Of a DNA stretch of 64,000 nucleotides, positions 18,598 to 27,920 are shown one piece after another; position 1 is the first letter of the stretch; each line of letters starts with the position of its first letter. The DNA comes from Taibaiella chishuiensis (GTDB taxonomy: Bacteria; Bacteroidota; Bacteroidia; Chitinophagales; Chitinophagaceae), in the NCBI RefSeq assembly GCF_003014535.1, contig NZ_PYGD01000010.1, positions 148,707 through 212,706 on the forward strand, given 5' to 3'. The notes beneath the pieces were generated by a model. That model was not told the origin of the DNA. It searched no databases and was given only the letters and a program-made list of their open reading frames with translations. The position numbers and the translations under genes are program-made.

Positions 18598-20151
18598 TTA
18601 ACGGCTCGTCATCCTGATGATCGGTACGATTACTTCTTCGAGCGATACCCCGCCATGCTGGAAGGTATTGCGGTAGTAGTTTACGTAATAGTTGTAGTTA
18701 TTGGGATAACACAGGAATACATCGCCTTTGGCAAAAATGTATTTGGAGTTTACATTGGGCTGGGGCAGGCCGGCCTCGTGCGGTGTGGTAATGGCAAACA
18801 CGTCCTTATCCTCGTATTGGATATTACGGCCGTGTTTGTAACGCAGGTTGGTCGTAGTGGCCTTATCGCCGATACACTTGCTCGGTGTTTTTACCCGCAT
18901 GGTACCGTGGTCGGTCGTAACGATCAGCTGTATGTCTTTATCCGCGATCTTTTTCAGTGCACGGTACAGCGGGCTGTGCTCAAACCAGCTTACCGTAAGC
19001 GAGCGGTAAGATACTTCGTCGCCGGCCAGCTCTTTCAATACTTCCATTTCGGTACGGGCATGCGACAGCATATCCACGAAGTTGTACACGATAACGGTCA
19101 GGTCGTTCTTCAGGTAGTTATGGATATTATCTTCCATCGTCTTACCGTCGTCGTTATTGGTAATCTTCAGGTAGTCCCATTTTATATTGCCCAGGTTGAG
19201 GCGTTTCAGCTGGTCGCCCAGGAATTGTTTTTCATAAAGGTTCTTACCGCCCTGTTCGTCGTCGTTTTTCCATTCCAGCGGGTAACGGCGCTCAATCTCT
19301 ACAGGCAGCATGCCCGAAAAGATGGCATTACGGCTGTATTGGGTAGAGGTAGGTAAAATGCCATAGAACATATCTTCCTCTACGGTACGGAACGACTGGC
19401 TTACGATCGGCTCGATGGCTTTCCACTGGTCGTAACGCAGGTTATCGATCAGCACCATAAAGGTAGGTTTGCCTTTTTTGATATGAGGCGCAATCTTTTT
19501 CGGGAACAGGGTATGCGACATTACGGGCGTATCTTCATTCTTCTCCTTGATCCAGTCGATATAATTGCGGGATACGAACTTGAAGAATTCGGTATTGGCC
19601 TCGGCCTTCTGGGTATTAAATACCTCCTGCATTTCCGGGCTGTCGCTCTTCGACATTTCCACTTCCCAGTATACCAGTTTTTTGTACAGCTCTTCCCATT
19701 CTTCCACGTTGGGATTATTGTTGAGGGCCATAAACAGGTTACGGAAGTCTTTCTGGTATTCTACCGTGGTTTTTTCGGAAACCAGGCGCCGGCTGTCGAT
19801 AATCTTTTTGAGCGAAAGCAGTACCTGGTTGGGATTTACGGGTTTGATCAGGTAGTCGGTGATCTGTGCGCCGATGGCTTCTTCCATAATGTTCTCCGCC
19901 TCGTTTTTGGTTACCATAACCACGGGCAGGGTAGGATAGAGCTCTTTTATTTTCGAAAGGGTTTCGAGGCCGGTCATGCCCGGCATACTCTCGTCGAGCA
20001 GCACCACATCGGCCTGGTTGGTTTTTAAGTGTTCGAGTACGTCGTAGCCATTGGTAAAGGGACTTACTTCGTAGCCTTTATTTTTAAGGAAAAGGATTTG
20101 TGATTTCAGGGATTCTATTTCGTCGTCTACCCAAAGAATTTCTGCTTGCAT
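18598..20151 (-). CDS. porX: PorX: response regulator with PglZ domain, 517 aa
   Basis: PorX regulates the type IX secretion system. An N-terminal receiver domain (ILWVDDEIESL, phosphoacceptor Asp at about residue 53 in VVLLDESMPGMTGLE, switch residues VMVTKN and YLIKPVNPNQVLLSL) is joined by a helical linker to a PglZ alkaline-phosphatase-like domain. The latter shows LIDNLRYDQW, the nucleophile region LPTSTQYSRNAIFSG, and metal-binding VTTDHGTMRV and YKHGRN. Its length matches Porphyromonas PorX. The frame extends 12 codons upstream, but MQAEILWVDDE is the canonical N-terminus. Its presence agrees with the T9SS cargo in the window. Confidence 0.93.
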   Translation of the reverse strand: MQAEILWVDDEIESLKSQILFLKNKGYEVSPFTNGYDVLEHLKTNQADVVLLDESMPGMTGLETLSKIKELYPTLPVVMVTKNEAENIMEEAIGAQITDYLIKPVNPNQVLLSLKKIIDSRRLVSEKTTVEYQKDFRNLFMALNNNPNVEEWEELYKKLVYWEVEMSKSDSPEMQEVFNTQKAEANTEFFKFVSRNYIDWIKEKNEDTPVMSHTLFPKKIAPHIKKGKPTFMVLIDNLRYDQWKAIEPIVSQSFRTVEEDMFYGILPTSTQYSRNAIFSGMLPVEIERRYPLEWKNDDEQGGKNLYEKQFLGDQLKRLNLGNIKWDYLKITNNDDGKTMEDNIHNYLKNDLTVIVYNFVDMLSHARTEMEVLKELAGDEVSYRSLTVSWFEHSPLYRALKKIADKDIQLIVTTDHGTMRVKTPSKCIGDKATTTNLRYKHGRNIQYEDKDVFAITTPHEAGLPQPNVNSKYIFAKGDVFLCYPNNYNYYVNYYRNTFQHGGVSLEEVIVPIIRMTSR

Positions 20152-20320
20152 ATTGTGTATTGAGCGATATACCGCCAGGCGGTACATTTGTTTTTAAAGA
20201 TGAAAAATTGGTATGGGGTAAAGATACAGAATAGAAATAATACAATTTGGAAAGCGCTAAGTTAGAACGAATAAACTAAGAAACTATTGTCTTAACAGAA
20301 GTTTTTGTATCGGCAGGGAC

Positions 20321-20349
20321 AAAAAAAAGCCTGCACGCGGGGTGCAGGC
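20321..20349 (-). terminator. Terminator of the SDR gene
   Basis: On the minus strand, an 8-bp stem GCCTGCAC / GTGCAGGC with a 5-nt loop is followed by eight T residues. Confidence 0.9.
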
Positions 20350-20369
20350 ATAAACGGTTGTAATGCAGG

Positions 20370-21080
20370 TCAGGCGGGCATCGAAGGCCGCACTTCCACT
20401 TTGCTGGGCAGGGTACGCGCCGGCATACGGATCAGGTCGACTACGATCTGGCCTATGTCCTCGGGTTGTATCTTCCAGGCATCTTTTTCGGATACGGTAT
20501 GATTGTCGAATTCGGTTGCTACCGAGCCCGGCATAATGGTAGACACTTTAATGCCTTCCTTACGCACATCGAGCATCATGGCCTGGGTAAAGCCCACCAC
20601 ACCGAATTTGCTGGCATTATAGGCCGAGGCATTGGCAAAGAAATTGGTACCGGCCAGGCTGGCAATGCTGATAAAATAGCCCTTGCTCGCACGAAGCGCA
20701 TCCATCGTGGTTTTGGCGGTAAAGAACACGCCGTTGAGGTTGATCTCGATGGTTTCGAGCCATACTTCGGGTGTAAGTTCCTGTACGGGCGCAAAGTGCC
20801 CCACACCGGCATTGGCGATCACGTAGTCGATGCCGCCCCATTGGTCGAGCACGGTTTGTACGGCTTTTTGCTGCGATGCAAAATTGCGCACATCCGATTC
20901 GATACCGATGGCGTAACCCGCCTTGATGGCATTGAGCCGCTGGGCCGCTTCGTCGGCATTGCCCTGGCTGCGGCTCGTTACCGCCACACGTATACCCTGT
21001 TTGATCAGGGCCTCTGCCACACCATAACCGATCCCTTTGGATCCGCCGGTTATGAAGGCTGTTTTTATTCCTGTTGACAT
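20370..21080 (-). CDS. Short-chain dehydrogenase/reductase, 236 aa
   Basis: A classical SDR with the nucleotide-binding TGGSKGIGYGV, the NAG motif (VIANAGVG), a catalytic Ser region (SIASLAG) and YNASK. It resembles 3-oxoacyl-ACP reductase-like proteins, but the substrate cannot be told from sequence. It is a single gene with its own terminator, running in the same direction as proC upstream (77-nt gap). Confidence 0.85.
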   Translation of the reverse strand: MSTGIKTAFITGGSKGIGYGVAEALIKQGIRVAVTSRSQGNADEAAQRLNAIKAGYAIGIESDVRNFASQQKAVQTVLDQWGGIDYVIANAGVGHFAPVQELTPEVWLETIEINLNGVFFTAKTTMDALRASKGYFISIASLAGTNFFANASAYNASKFGVVGFTQAMMLDVRKEGIKVSTIMPGSVATEFDNHTVSEKDAWKIQPEDIGQIVVDLIRMPARTLPSKVEVRPSMPA

Positions 21081-21157
21081 GTTATGGAAGTGTATTGAAT
21101 TTAGATTTTTTTTCTGCGCTATAAGAACAATGCAACTGCGGGTTTGTTCATTGCGGC

Positions 21158-21958
21158 TTACATACCCGAGGTTATTTTTTTATAACTCGTCACTACGCCC
21201 CGGATCAGCGACGAGCTGAAGCCCTGGTGTTCCATTTCGTTCAAACCTGCTATGGTACAGCCTTTGGGTGTGGTTACCTTATCTATTTCCTGTTCGGGAT
21301 GGGTATTGTGCGTCAGCAACAGTTCGGCGGCGCCCTTTACGGTTTGTGCGGCAATCAGGGCGGCTGTTTTTGCATTAAAGCCGATCTCGATACCGCCCTG
21401 TATATTGGCGCGGATATAACGCATGGCATAGGCCGTACCGCAGGCGCCCAGCACCGTGGCGGCATCCATCAGTTGTTCTTCAATAAATACGGTTTTACCC
21501 AGGCGGTCGAATATGGCCGTTACATAATCGGTATGCTCCGTATTGGCCTGGTGGCTGCAGATACAGGTCATGCTTTGCCGTATGGCTATAGCCGTATTCG
21601 GCATCGCGCGGAACAGGGCAAAACCGGGAGCCAGCATTTCCTGCAGGTCTTTGATCCATACGCCGGAGATCACACTGATGATAACATGTTGCGCCGGGTC
21701 GAGCACCGGTTGCAGCTCGTCGAGTATGGCTTTGACCTGGAAAGGCTTTACGGCCAGTATAACCCAGCGGGCCTGTTGTACCGCCCGGGCATTATTATTA
21801 CTTACGGCTACGCCCTGGCGCTGCAGACCGGCGAGGGCTTCGGTATTGCGCCGCGTAACGATAAGGTCGGCAGGGGCTGTAAACCCGCTGCTGATCAGTC
21901 CTTCGGCTATAGCCTGGCCGAGGTTGCCACCACCAATGATGGCTATTTTATGGTTCAT
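21158..21958 (-). CDS. proC: Pyrroline-5-carboxylate reductase, 266 aa
   Basis: Catalyses the last step of proline synthesis, reduction of P5C with NAD(P)H. It starts with the Rossmann motif IAIIGGGNLGQAIAEGL; AVKPFQ, FRAMPNTA and the C-terminal substrate helix TPKGCTIAGLNEME are ProC signatures. The open frame runs 17 codons further upstream, but homologues start at MNHKIAIIGGGN and the resulting length is typical. Confidence 0.93.
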   Translation of the reverse strand: MNHKIAIIGGGNLGQAIAEGLISSGFTAPADLIVTRRNTEALAGLQRQGVAVSNNNARAVQQARWVILAVKPFQVKAILDELQPVLDPAQHVIISVISGVWIKDLQEMLAPGFALFRAMPNTAIAIRQSMTCICSHQANTEHTDYVTAIFDRLGKTVFIEEQLMDAATVLGACGTAYAMRYIRANIQGGIEIGFNAKTAALIAAQTVKGAAELLLTHNTHPEQEIDKVTTPKGCTIAGLNEMEHQGFSSSLIRGVVTSYKKITSGM

Positions 21959-22062
21959 GTTAAAAATGTTTAAGATCGTAATTGCGCATCGGCAAACATA
22001 TGGCAGCAAGTTGGCGGAAGCAACAGCAGCTCATCAAGGACGAAACCGTTACCTGGTAAGGG

Positions 22063-22941
22063 TCAGAGGGTCAATCCCGGCATCCGGATACCACAAATGG
22101 CCCAATAGCCTTCGCGCATTTCGACCTCCAGCCGGAAGGCGCCGCTGATATGCAGGGTTTCGTGGCTTTCCAGCTGGGCATCGTAGCTGATCACGCCCTC
22201 CGCATACCCGGTACCCTGCACCACAGGGTTTTCGGGATGCTCTTCGAACGCGGTCAGCGTAATTTCGGCAGCGCCGGCATCGAAACCGAGATAGGCATCG
22301 AAGATATGATCGATACGGGTAAGCACCTCCGTTTTGCTGTACTGCCTTTCGCTGCCCTGCAGCATTTCGGCCAGTACCCAGGTTTCCGGGTCCAGTTGCT
22401 TGGCCAGCCAGCTATCAAGGAACTCCTGTACCAGGGCTTCAATAGACAGTTTATGGTTGGGGTGGAACTCCTCGTACATAAAGTGGTTCACCATGTCCGG
22501 GATATCGAACTGCTGGGTTTCGTGCAGGAAGAGCTCTTCGGTAATGAATTTATATTTAAGCCGGTTGTCGTATTGCCCGCTGAATCCTACTTCCAGGCCT
22601 TTATCGCGCATCAGGTCGTTAAGCCGTTCCAGTTCGCGGTCGATGTCGGCATCGCTCAGTTCCTGCTCGTTCGGGAAATCGTCGGGTTTGCCCAGGATGT
22701 CGAATATCGGCACCTCGGCCATACTGTCGAGCTGGCGTTCGAAGGCCAGGATATTATTCAGAAAGGCATTTTCAACTTCGGGCGGCATTTCGGACAACTC
22801 GTACAGGTCGGCGCCGGTTTCGGCCTGGAGCTTGAGTTTCAGCAACTCGTTTTCGAGGCGCAGCTGCTCATCCGGGTCATCGCTGAGGGGTTCGTCATCA
22901 TCTTCCGGATTGTTGTCGGGGAGGTCATCATTCCGTTTCAT
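22063..22941 (-). CDS. Conserved hypothetical acidic protein, 292 aa
   Basis: I cannot name a family. The first ~35 residues are very acidic and probably disordered (DDLPDNNPEDDDEPLSDDPD). A coiled-coil-like helix (LENELLKLKLQAE) and a helical region (to ~200) follow, then a C-terminal ~90 residues that look like a small alpha+beta, NTF2-like unit (LTRIDHIFDAYLGFDAGAAE ... GYWAICGI). There is no signal peptide. The ATG at 22941 is chosen over a TTG two codons upstream. Confidence 0.65.
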   Translation of the reverse strand: MKRNDDLPDNNPEDDDEPLSDDPDEQLRLENELLKLKLQAETGADLYELSEMPPEVENAFLNNILAFERQLDSMAEVPIFDILGKPDDFPNEQELSDADIDRELERLNDLMRDKGLEVGFSGQYDNRLKYKFITEELFLHETQQFDIPDMVNHFMYEEFHPNHKLSIEALVQEFLDSWLAKQLDPETWVLAEMLQGSERQYSKTEVLTRIDHIFDAYLGFDAGAAEITLTAFEEHPENPVVQGTGYAEGVISYDAQLESHETLHISGAFRLEVEMREGYWAICGIRMPGLTL

Positions 22942-23060
22942 ATACAAATCTGGTTTGTGTGTTTCAGATCCGGTAAGGGCATTACCGTAAATTAAAAATA
23001 CGCTATTTTGTCATCGCAAAAACATATTATTTCCTGTTATTTTTTAAAGGGGTATACCCC

Positions 23061-23098
23061 TAAAAAACAAGCTACCGGGCAACAGGTCCCGGTAGCTT
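23061..23098 (-). terminator. Terminator of the accC-like gene
   Basis: An 11-bp stem AAGCTACCGGG / CCCGGTAGCTT with an 8-nt loop lies next to an A run, which reads as a T run on the minus strand. Confidence 0.9.
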
Positions 23099-23121
23099 GC
23101 GTTTCGGCTGGTCGAAAGCTT

Positions 23122-24612
23122 TTAATTTCTTTGCAGTTTCCATTTGGAGACCTTGCCATCCTGGCCCGCGGCCTGTTGCATATCTTTTTTGCCTTCATCC
23201 CAGAGTACGCTGCCCAGTGCGGCGGCTACTTCCTGTTCAGCTTCGGTTTCCTGTACCAGGTATTCGGGTTTGAAATATTTACCGATAAAACCTGTATCGA
23301 ACTTGCCTTCTACGAAAGCAGGCTGGCGTACGGCCCATTTGCCGAAGGCGAGGGTAGTTTGTATACCCTGGATCTTATATTCATCCACGGCGCGGCACAT
23401 ACGGTCGATGGCTTCGTTGCGGTCCCGGCCCCAAACTACCAGTTTGGCGATCATCGGGTCGTAAAAGATGGGGATCGCCATGCCCTGCTCGTAACCATCA
23501 TCCACGCGTACACCGGCGCCCTGCGGACGCACATACAGGTTCAGCGTACCGGTATCGGGCAGGAAGTTATCCATCGGGTCTTCTGCACACACCCGCAACT
23601 CGATGGCGTGGCCATGGATCTGCAGGTCATCCTGGCTGAAAGACAGTTTTTCGCCGCGGGCTACACGGATCTGCTCTTTTACCAGGTCGATGCCGCTGAT
23701 CATTTCGGTAACGCAATGCTCTACCTGCAGGCGGGTGTTCATTTCGAGGAAATAGAAGTTCAGGTCATCGTCTACCAGGAACTCTACCGTGCCTGCACCA
23801 TAGTATTTACAGGCCCTGGCCACATCCACCGCACATTCGCCCATAGCTTTACGCACATCTTTGGTAAGGCAGGAGGAGGGCGCCTCTTCGATCAGCTTCT
23901 GGTGCCGGCGCTGTATCGAACATTCCCGTTCGAACAGGTATACATAATTGCCGTGCTGGTCGCCCATCAGCTGGATCTCGATATGTTTGGGGGAGGCTAC
24001 ATATTTTTCGATAAATACATCGTCGTTGCTAAAGGCGCTCAGGGCTTCGCTTTTGGCCAACCGCATCTGCTCTTCCAGCTCGTCGGTACCATTAACCACG
24101 CGCATCCCCTTACCACCACCGCCGGCCGAGGCCTTGATCAGGATCGGGTAACCCACTTTCTCCGCTACGGTTTTGGCTTCTTCATAACTCTGCAGAGGGG
24201 TATCGGTACCGGGCACCATAGGTACATTAAACTTAAGCGCAGCCTGCTTTGCGCCGATCTTGCTACCCATAATTTCGATGGAGTAGGCCGATGGGCCTAT
24301 AAAGATCAGGCCGGCATCGGTAACGGCTTTGGAGAACGATGCATTTTCGCTCAGGAAGCCATAACCCGGGTGGATAGCATCCGCGCCGAACTGCTTCGCT
24401 ACTTCGATAATCTTGTCGGCACGCAGGTAAGACTGCGCCGATGGGGCAGGCCCGATGCATACCGCTTCGTCGGCATACCGTACAAAGGGCATATCGCGGT
24501 CGGCTTCCGAAAATACGGCAAGGGTCCGGATGCCCATTTCGCGGGCAGAGCGCATTACCCGTAAGGCGATCTCGCCCCGGTTGGCAACTAGTATTTTACT
24601 TATTTTATTCAT
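23122..24612 (-). CDS. accC: Acyl-CoA carboxylase biotin carboxylase subunit, 496 aa
   Basis: An ATP-grasp enzyme that carboxylates biotin on its carrier protein. The N-terminal ILVANRGEIALRV, the glycine-rich ATP loop KASAGGGGKGMRVV, the catalytic EMNTRLQVEH and the biotin carboxylase C-domain (ELRVCAEDP, YDPMIAKLVVWG) are all present. It is about 45 residues longer than E. coli AccC; the tail resembles propionyl/acyl-CoA carboxylase alpha subunits of Bacteroidota, so it may serve propionyl-CoA carboxylase rather than fatty-acid synthesis. No biotin carrier or carboxyltransferase gene is adjacent. Confidence 0.88.
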   Translation of the reverse strand: MNKISKILVANRGEIALRVMRSAREMGIRTLAVFSEADRDMPFVRYADEAVCIGPAPSAQSYLRADKIIEVAKQFGADAIHPGYGFLSENASFSKAVTDAGLIFIGPSAYSIEIMGSKIGAKQAALKFNVPMVPGTDTPLQSYEEAKTVAEKVGYPILIKASAGGGGKGMRVVNGTDELEEQMRLAKSEALSAFSNDDVFIEKYVASPKHIEIQLMGDQHGNYVYLFERECSIQRRHQKLIEEAPSSCLTKDVRKAMGECAVDVARACKYYGAGTVEFLVDDDLNFYFLEMNTRLQVEHCVTEMISGIDLVKEQIRVARGEKLSFSQDDLQIHGHAIELRVCAEDPMDNFLPDTGTLNLYVRPQGAGVRVDDGYEQGMAIPIFYDPMIAKLVVWGRDRNEAIDRMCRAVDEYKIQGIQTTLAFGKWAVRQPAFVEGKFDTGFIGKYFKPEYLVQETEAEQEVAAALGSVLWDEGKKDMQQAAGQDGKVSKWKLQRN

Positions 24613-24696
24613 GTTCGTATAGATCCCGGCACAGGTTGCGGGAGCAGGTTAAAGAATGATTATGAATCAGGATTGTTATACAGTTTAAACTTGTTT

Positions 24697-26034
24697 TTAA
24701 AGCGTCATGCCCTCGAAGGTACCCGAGCTCATCAGCAGCAAACATACAGGTTTATCGGCATTATCGGTATTTTCATCGATCCACCGTTTCAGGCTGTCCT
24801 TGTCCTGGAATACCTGCAGGCTTTCGTTGGCAAAATGCTGTTTTACCTGTTCCGGGTCGAGCGGCGGCATGCCTTTAAGCGCCAGGGCATGGGCACTGAA
24901 GAATACGGCGCCGGCATCGCAGGCGTCCATACTGTGCGCATACTCGCCCAGGAAGCTTTCGTTAAGACTGCTGAAGGTATGCAGCTCGAAACAGGCTACC
25001 AGCTTATGCTCGGGGTAACGTTCGCGCACCGCCCTCAGCGTGGCGCTCAGTTTGGAAGGGGCATGGGCAAAGTCGCGGTAAGCGATCAGGCCTTCTGCTT
25101 CCTTAATCTTTTCGAGCCGGCGGGCCGCCCCGGTAAAACCGGTAATGGAACGGTAGAAGTCCGCATCCTCGATGCCCAGCTTGTTGCAGACCTTGCGGGC
25201 TGCTTCCATATTCTGCAGGTTATGCCCGCCAAAGATCTGCAGCGCTACGTTACCGGAGTCGGTAGCCAGTACCACGGCATCGTTCTGGACCTTAAAATTA
25301 GGCGTCACATAGGGAATATGCTGCAGGTTTTTGCCTTCCTGCTCCACCAGGGCCACCACGTCGCGGTCCTCGGCATTGTATACCAGGGCGCTGCCGGGTT
25401 CCATATCGCGGAGGTAAATAGCAAACTGCTCTTTGTAATTTTCAAAGGTCGGGAACACATTTACATGATCCCAGGCAATACCGGTCAATACGGAGATATG
25501 GGGATGGTAAAAGTGGATCTTCGGTCTTTTTTCGATCACGGAGGCGGGGTATTCATCGCCTTCGAGAATGATGACCGGCGCGTCGGAGATGCGTACCGAC
25601 AGGTCGAAACCCTCCACCTTTGCGCCTACCAGGTAATCGAAATCCTTGCCATGTTCCCTAAGCACATGCATGATCATCGATGTGGTGGTGGTTTTGCCAT
25701 GACTGCCGGCAATAACGACCCTTTTCTTGTCCTTGGCGGCTTCGTAAATATATTCGGGGAAGGAGTAGACTTTAAGGCCGAGTTCCTGCGCGCGTATTAA
25801 TTCGGGGTTATCTCCTTTGGCATGCATACCCAGGATCACGCCATCGAGGCCGGTGGTTATTTTATCGGGAAACCAGCCCATGGCGGCGGGCAATAAGCCC
25901 TGCTGTTCGAGGTTTGTCCGGGCCGGATCGTTGATTTCATCGTCGCTTCCTGTAATCGTATACCCTTTTTTATGTAGCGCAATAGCCAGCTGGTGCATAA
26001 TGGCTCCGCCGATCGCAATAAAGTGTAGGCGCAT
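24697..26034 (-). CDS. mpl: UDP-N-acetylmuramate:tripeptide ligase (Mpl), 445 aa
   Basis: A Mur ligase family enzyme of cell-wall recycling that joins recycled L-Ala-gamma-D-Glu-mDAP to UDP-MurNAc. It starts with the MurC/Mpl Rossmann-like IAIGGAIMHQLAIAL and has TGSDDEIND, the ATP P-loop GSHGKTTTTSM, the central-domain EGDEYPAS and WDHVNVFPTFENY, and the C-terminal DFAHAPSKL. HAPSKL is the Mpl variant of the DYAHNP motif of other Mur ligases and supports Mpl over MurC. It pairs functionally with anmK at 44-45 kb, another recycling gene. Confidence 0.92.
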   Translation of the reverse strand: MRLHFIAIGGAIMHQLAIALHKKGYTITGSDDEINDPARTNLEQQGLLPAAMGWFPDKITTGLDGVILGMHAKGDNPELIRAQELGLKVYSFPEYIYEAAKDKKRVVIAGSHGKTTTTSMIMHVLREHGKDFDYLVGAKVEGFDLSVRISDAPVIILEGDEYPASVIEKRPKIHFYHPHISVLTGIAWDHVNVFPTFENYKEQFAIYLRDMEPGSALVYNAEDRDVVALVEQEGKNLQHIPYVTPNFKVQNDAVVLATDSGNVALQIFGGHNLQNMEAARKVCNKLGIEDADFYRSITGFTGAARRLEKIKEAEGLIAYRDFAHAPSKLSATLRAVRERYPEHKLVACFELHTFSSLNESFLGEYAHSMDACDAGAVFFSAHALALKGMPPLDPEQVKQHFANESLQVFQDKDSLKRWIDENTDNADKPVCLLLMSSGTFEGMTL

Positions 26035-26061
26035 TATATTTTTTTTATTAATTTTGATGCA

Positions 26062-26096
26062 AAAATAACGGACGTTTTTTTAAACGTTATTTTTAT
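26062..26096. promoter_or_regulatory. Inverted repeat between mpl and the small lipoprotein gene
   Basis: AAAATAACG and CGTTATTTT arms flank a 14-nt A/T-rich centre in the divergent intergenic region just upstream of the mpl start. It could be an operator or a short hairpin; this is inference from symmetry only. Confidence 0.35.
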
Positions 26097-26174
26097 TTAT
26101 TATTGCAGGCAGATAAAGATGGGCTTTAATGCTCAGTTAGCTTGTATATTTTATTTTTAAAATTGTATTAAAAA

Positions 26175-26318
26175 ATGAAAAAAATCCACAAAATCTGGGC
26201 TGTTGCTATTGTAGGGGCGATGTTCTGTCTGACTATGCAGTCCTGTGCTTCCTCAAGAAATAAATACGGATGCCCTGAGCGTATACAAGCCCTGGTGCAT
26301 GTACTTACTCAGAAATAA
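26175..26318 (+). CDS. Tiny lipoprotein, 47 aa
   Basis: The reading frame encodes a positively charged N-terminus (MKKIHK), a hydrophobic helix and a lipobox (MQSC at residues 21-24). The mature part after the Cys is only 24 residues, ASSRNKYGCPERIQALVHVL followed by TQK, and contains one more Cys in YGCP. Similar short lipoproteins with a CAS...YGCP pattern occur in Bacteroidota as far as I recall. It is flanked by an upstream A+T-rich promoter region and a downstream hairpin terminator, so it appears to be an independent transcription unit. Function unknown. Confidence 0.75.
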   Translation: MKKIHKIWAVAIVGAMFCLTMQSCASSRNKYGCPERIQALVHVLTQK

Positions 26319-26343
26319 TTTACGACACGGTATGCAGGTATTT

Positions 26344-26386
26344 TAAGGCGCTGTTCTCTGGTTGCGGAGTACAGTGCCTTTTTATT
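26344..26386 (+). terminator. Terminator of the small lipoprotein gene
   Basis: The stem AAGGCGCTGT / ACAGTGCCTT (one G-U) is followed by TTTATTT, about 25 nt after the stop codon. Confidence 0.75.
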
Positions 26387-26496
26387 TGTGGTATTGTTTT
26401 GCCGCTGTAAGCCGCTGTTGGCAATCGTTTGGTTAATTAGTACGAAAAAACTTTTTATCCCCCCTAAGGTGTGAGCGGCTTATTTCCTTTATCTTT

Positions 26497-26504
26497 TATC
26501 TTTG
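26497..26504 (+). promoter_or_regulatory. -7 box of the M16 peptidase operon
   Basis: A perfect TATCTTTG lies 25 nt before the ATG at 26530, giving a short but normal leader. Confidence 0.6.
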
Positions 26505-26529
26505 CGCCAATTATAAAAAATCAAATTTC

Positions 26530-27852
26530 ATGAAACGTTTTATTTTGAGCTCTGTTCTGCTGGCTATGGGCGCCTTGTCCGCCACTGCCCAGGAAGGGCG
26601 TATTAAATTTACCGAGTATGATCTGCCCAACGGTCTGCACGTGGTATTGCATGAAGATCATACGACCCCGATCGTAGCAGTATCGGTAATGTACCATGTT
26701 GGATCTAAAAATGAAGACCCGCAGCGTACCGGCTTCGCACACTTTTTCGAGCACCTGTTATTCGAAGGTTCCGAAAATATCAAACGCGGAGAGTTCATGA
26801 AACTGGTTCAGGCCAACGGCGGTGTATTGAATGCCAATACCTCGCATGACCGTACCTATTATTTCGAAGAGCTGCCTTCCAACCAGCTGGAGCTGGGCCT
26901 GTGGATGGAAGCCGAGCGTATGCTGCACGCCAAGATCGACAGCGTAGGTATCGAAACACAACGTAAAGTTGTAAAAGAAGAAAAGAAACAAAGCTATGAT
27001 AACCGTCCTTACGGTCAGCTGATGAACGTCGTGTTCGAAAATGCCTTTACCGTGCACCCTTACCACTGGATGCCGATCGGTAAAGAGCAATACATCGACC
27101 AGGCCAAGAGCAGCGAGTTCATGGACTTCTACAAAACATTCTACGTACCTAATAACGCGGTACTGGTAGTTGCGGGCGATATCAAACCCGAGCAGGCCAA
27201 AGAGTGGATCAACAAATATTTCGCTTCTATCCCTAAAGGTACCAAAGCGATTCCGCGTCCTACTGCCGTAGAACCGCAGCAGACCCAGGAAAAAAGGGTA
27301 ACCTTCCACGACAACGTGCAGCTGCCTGCCGTTATCCTGGCTTACCACGCGCCTAAAATAGGCAGCGACGATTTCTATGCCCTGCAACTGCTCAACCAGC
27401 TGCTGTCGCAAGGCGCCAGCTCCCGCCTGCAGAAGCAGATCGTGGATAAAGACCAGAAAGCGCTGGCTGTAGGCGCCTTTGCCCTGCCACTGGAAGATCC
27501 GGGTATCGTTATGATGTTTGGTATCGCTAATATGGGCGTGGCCCCCGATGCACTGGAAAAAGCCATGAAAGCCGAAGTGGCCAAAGTAAGGACCGAACTG
27601 ATCTCCGAAGCAGAATTCAAAAAACTGCAGAACCAGGCCGAAAACGATTTCGCTTCTGAAAACGGACGTATCCTGGGTGTAGCAGAGAACCTGGCCACCA
27701 ACTATACGTATTACAAAAACACGGGCCGTATCAATACCGAGCTGGCTACTTACCAGAAGATAACCCGCGAAGACCTGAAACGTGTGGCTGACAAATACCT
27801 TAGCGATCAGAATTGTTTAGTGGTACATTATTTACCTAAAGAAGGCAAATAA
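26530..27852 (+). CDS. M16 zinc metallopeptidase, catalytic subunit, 440 aa
   Basis: A signal peptide (to TAQ, ~residue 20) is followed by an insulinase-type M16 peptidase. The inverted zinc motif HFFEH is at about residues 75-79, with the downstream Glu ligand region (WMEAERM...VKEEKKQSYDN). The second M16 half is also present but lacks the R/Y pair typical of the partner subunit. Immediately downstream (68-nt gap) is a second M16 protein lacking the zinc motif; such catalytic/non-catalytic pairs form periplasmic heterodimers that degrade peptides. Confidence 0.9.
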   Translation: MKRFILSSVLLAMGALSATAQEGRIKFTEYDLPNGLHVVLHEDHTTPIVAVSVMYHVGSKNEDPQRTGFAHFFEHLLFEGSENIKRGEFMKLVQANGGVLNANTSHDRTYYFEELPSNQLELGLWMEAERMLHAKIDSVGIETQRKVVKEEKKQSYDNRPYGQLMNVVFENAFTVHPYHWMPIGKEQYIDQAKSSEFMDFYKTFYVPNNAVLVVAGDIKPEQAKEWINKYFASIPKGTKAIPRPTAVEPQQTQEKRVTFHDNVQLPAVILAYHAPKIGSDDFYALQLLNQLLSQGASSRLQKQIVDKDQKALAVGAFALPLEDPGIVMMFGIANMGVAPDALEKAMKAEVAKVRTELISEAEFKKLQNQAENDFASENGRILGVAENLATNYTYYKNTGRINTELATYQKITREDLKRVADKYLSDQNCLVVHYLPKEGK

Positions 27853-27920
27853 GCCAGAGGATATCGTGGCAGGCACACTGCTTATACCCAATATTTCCAT
27901 CCAAAAATTATCATTCCAAA

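Noticed and set aside
23008..24564. 518-codon open frame opposite the biotin carboxylase gene
   Set aside because: It lies entirely antisense to a clearly conserved enzyme and has a composition typical of frame shadows in codon-biased genes.
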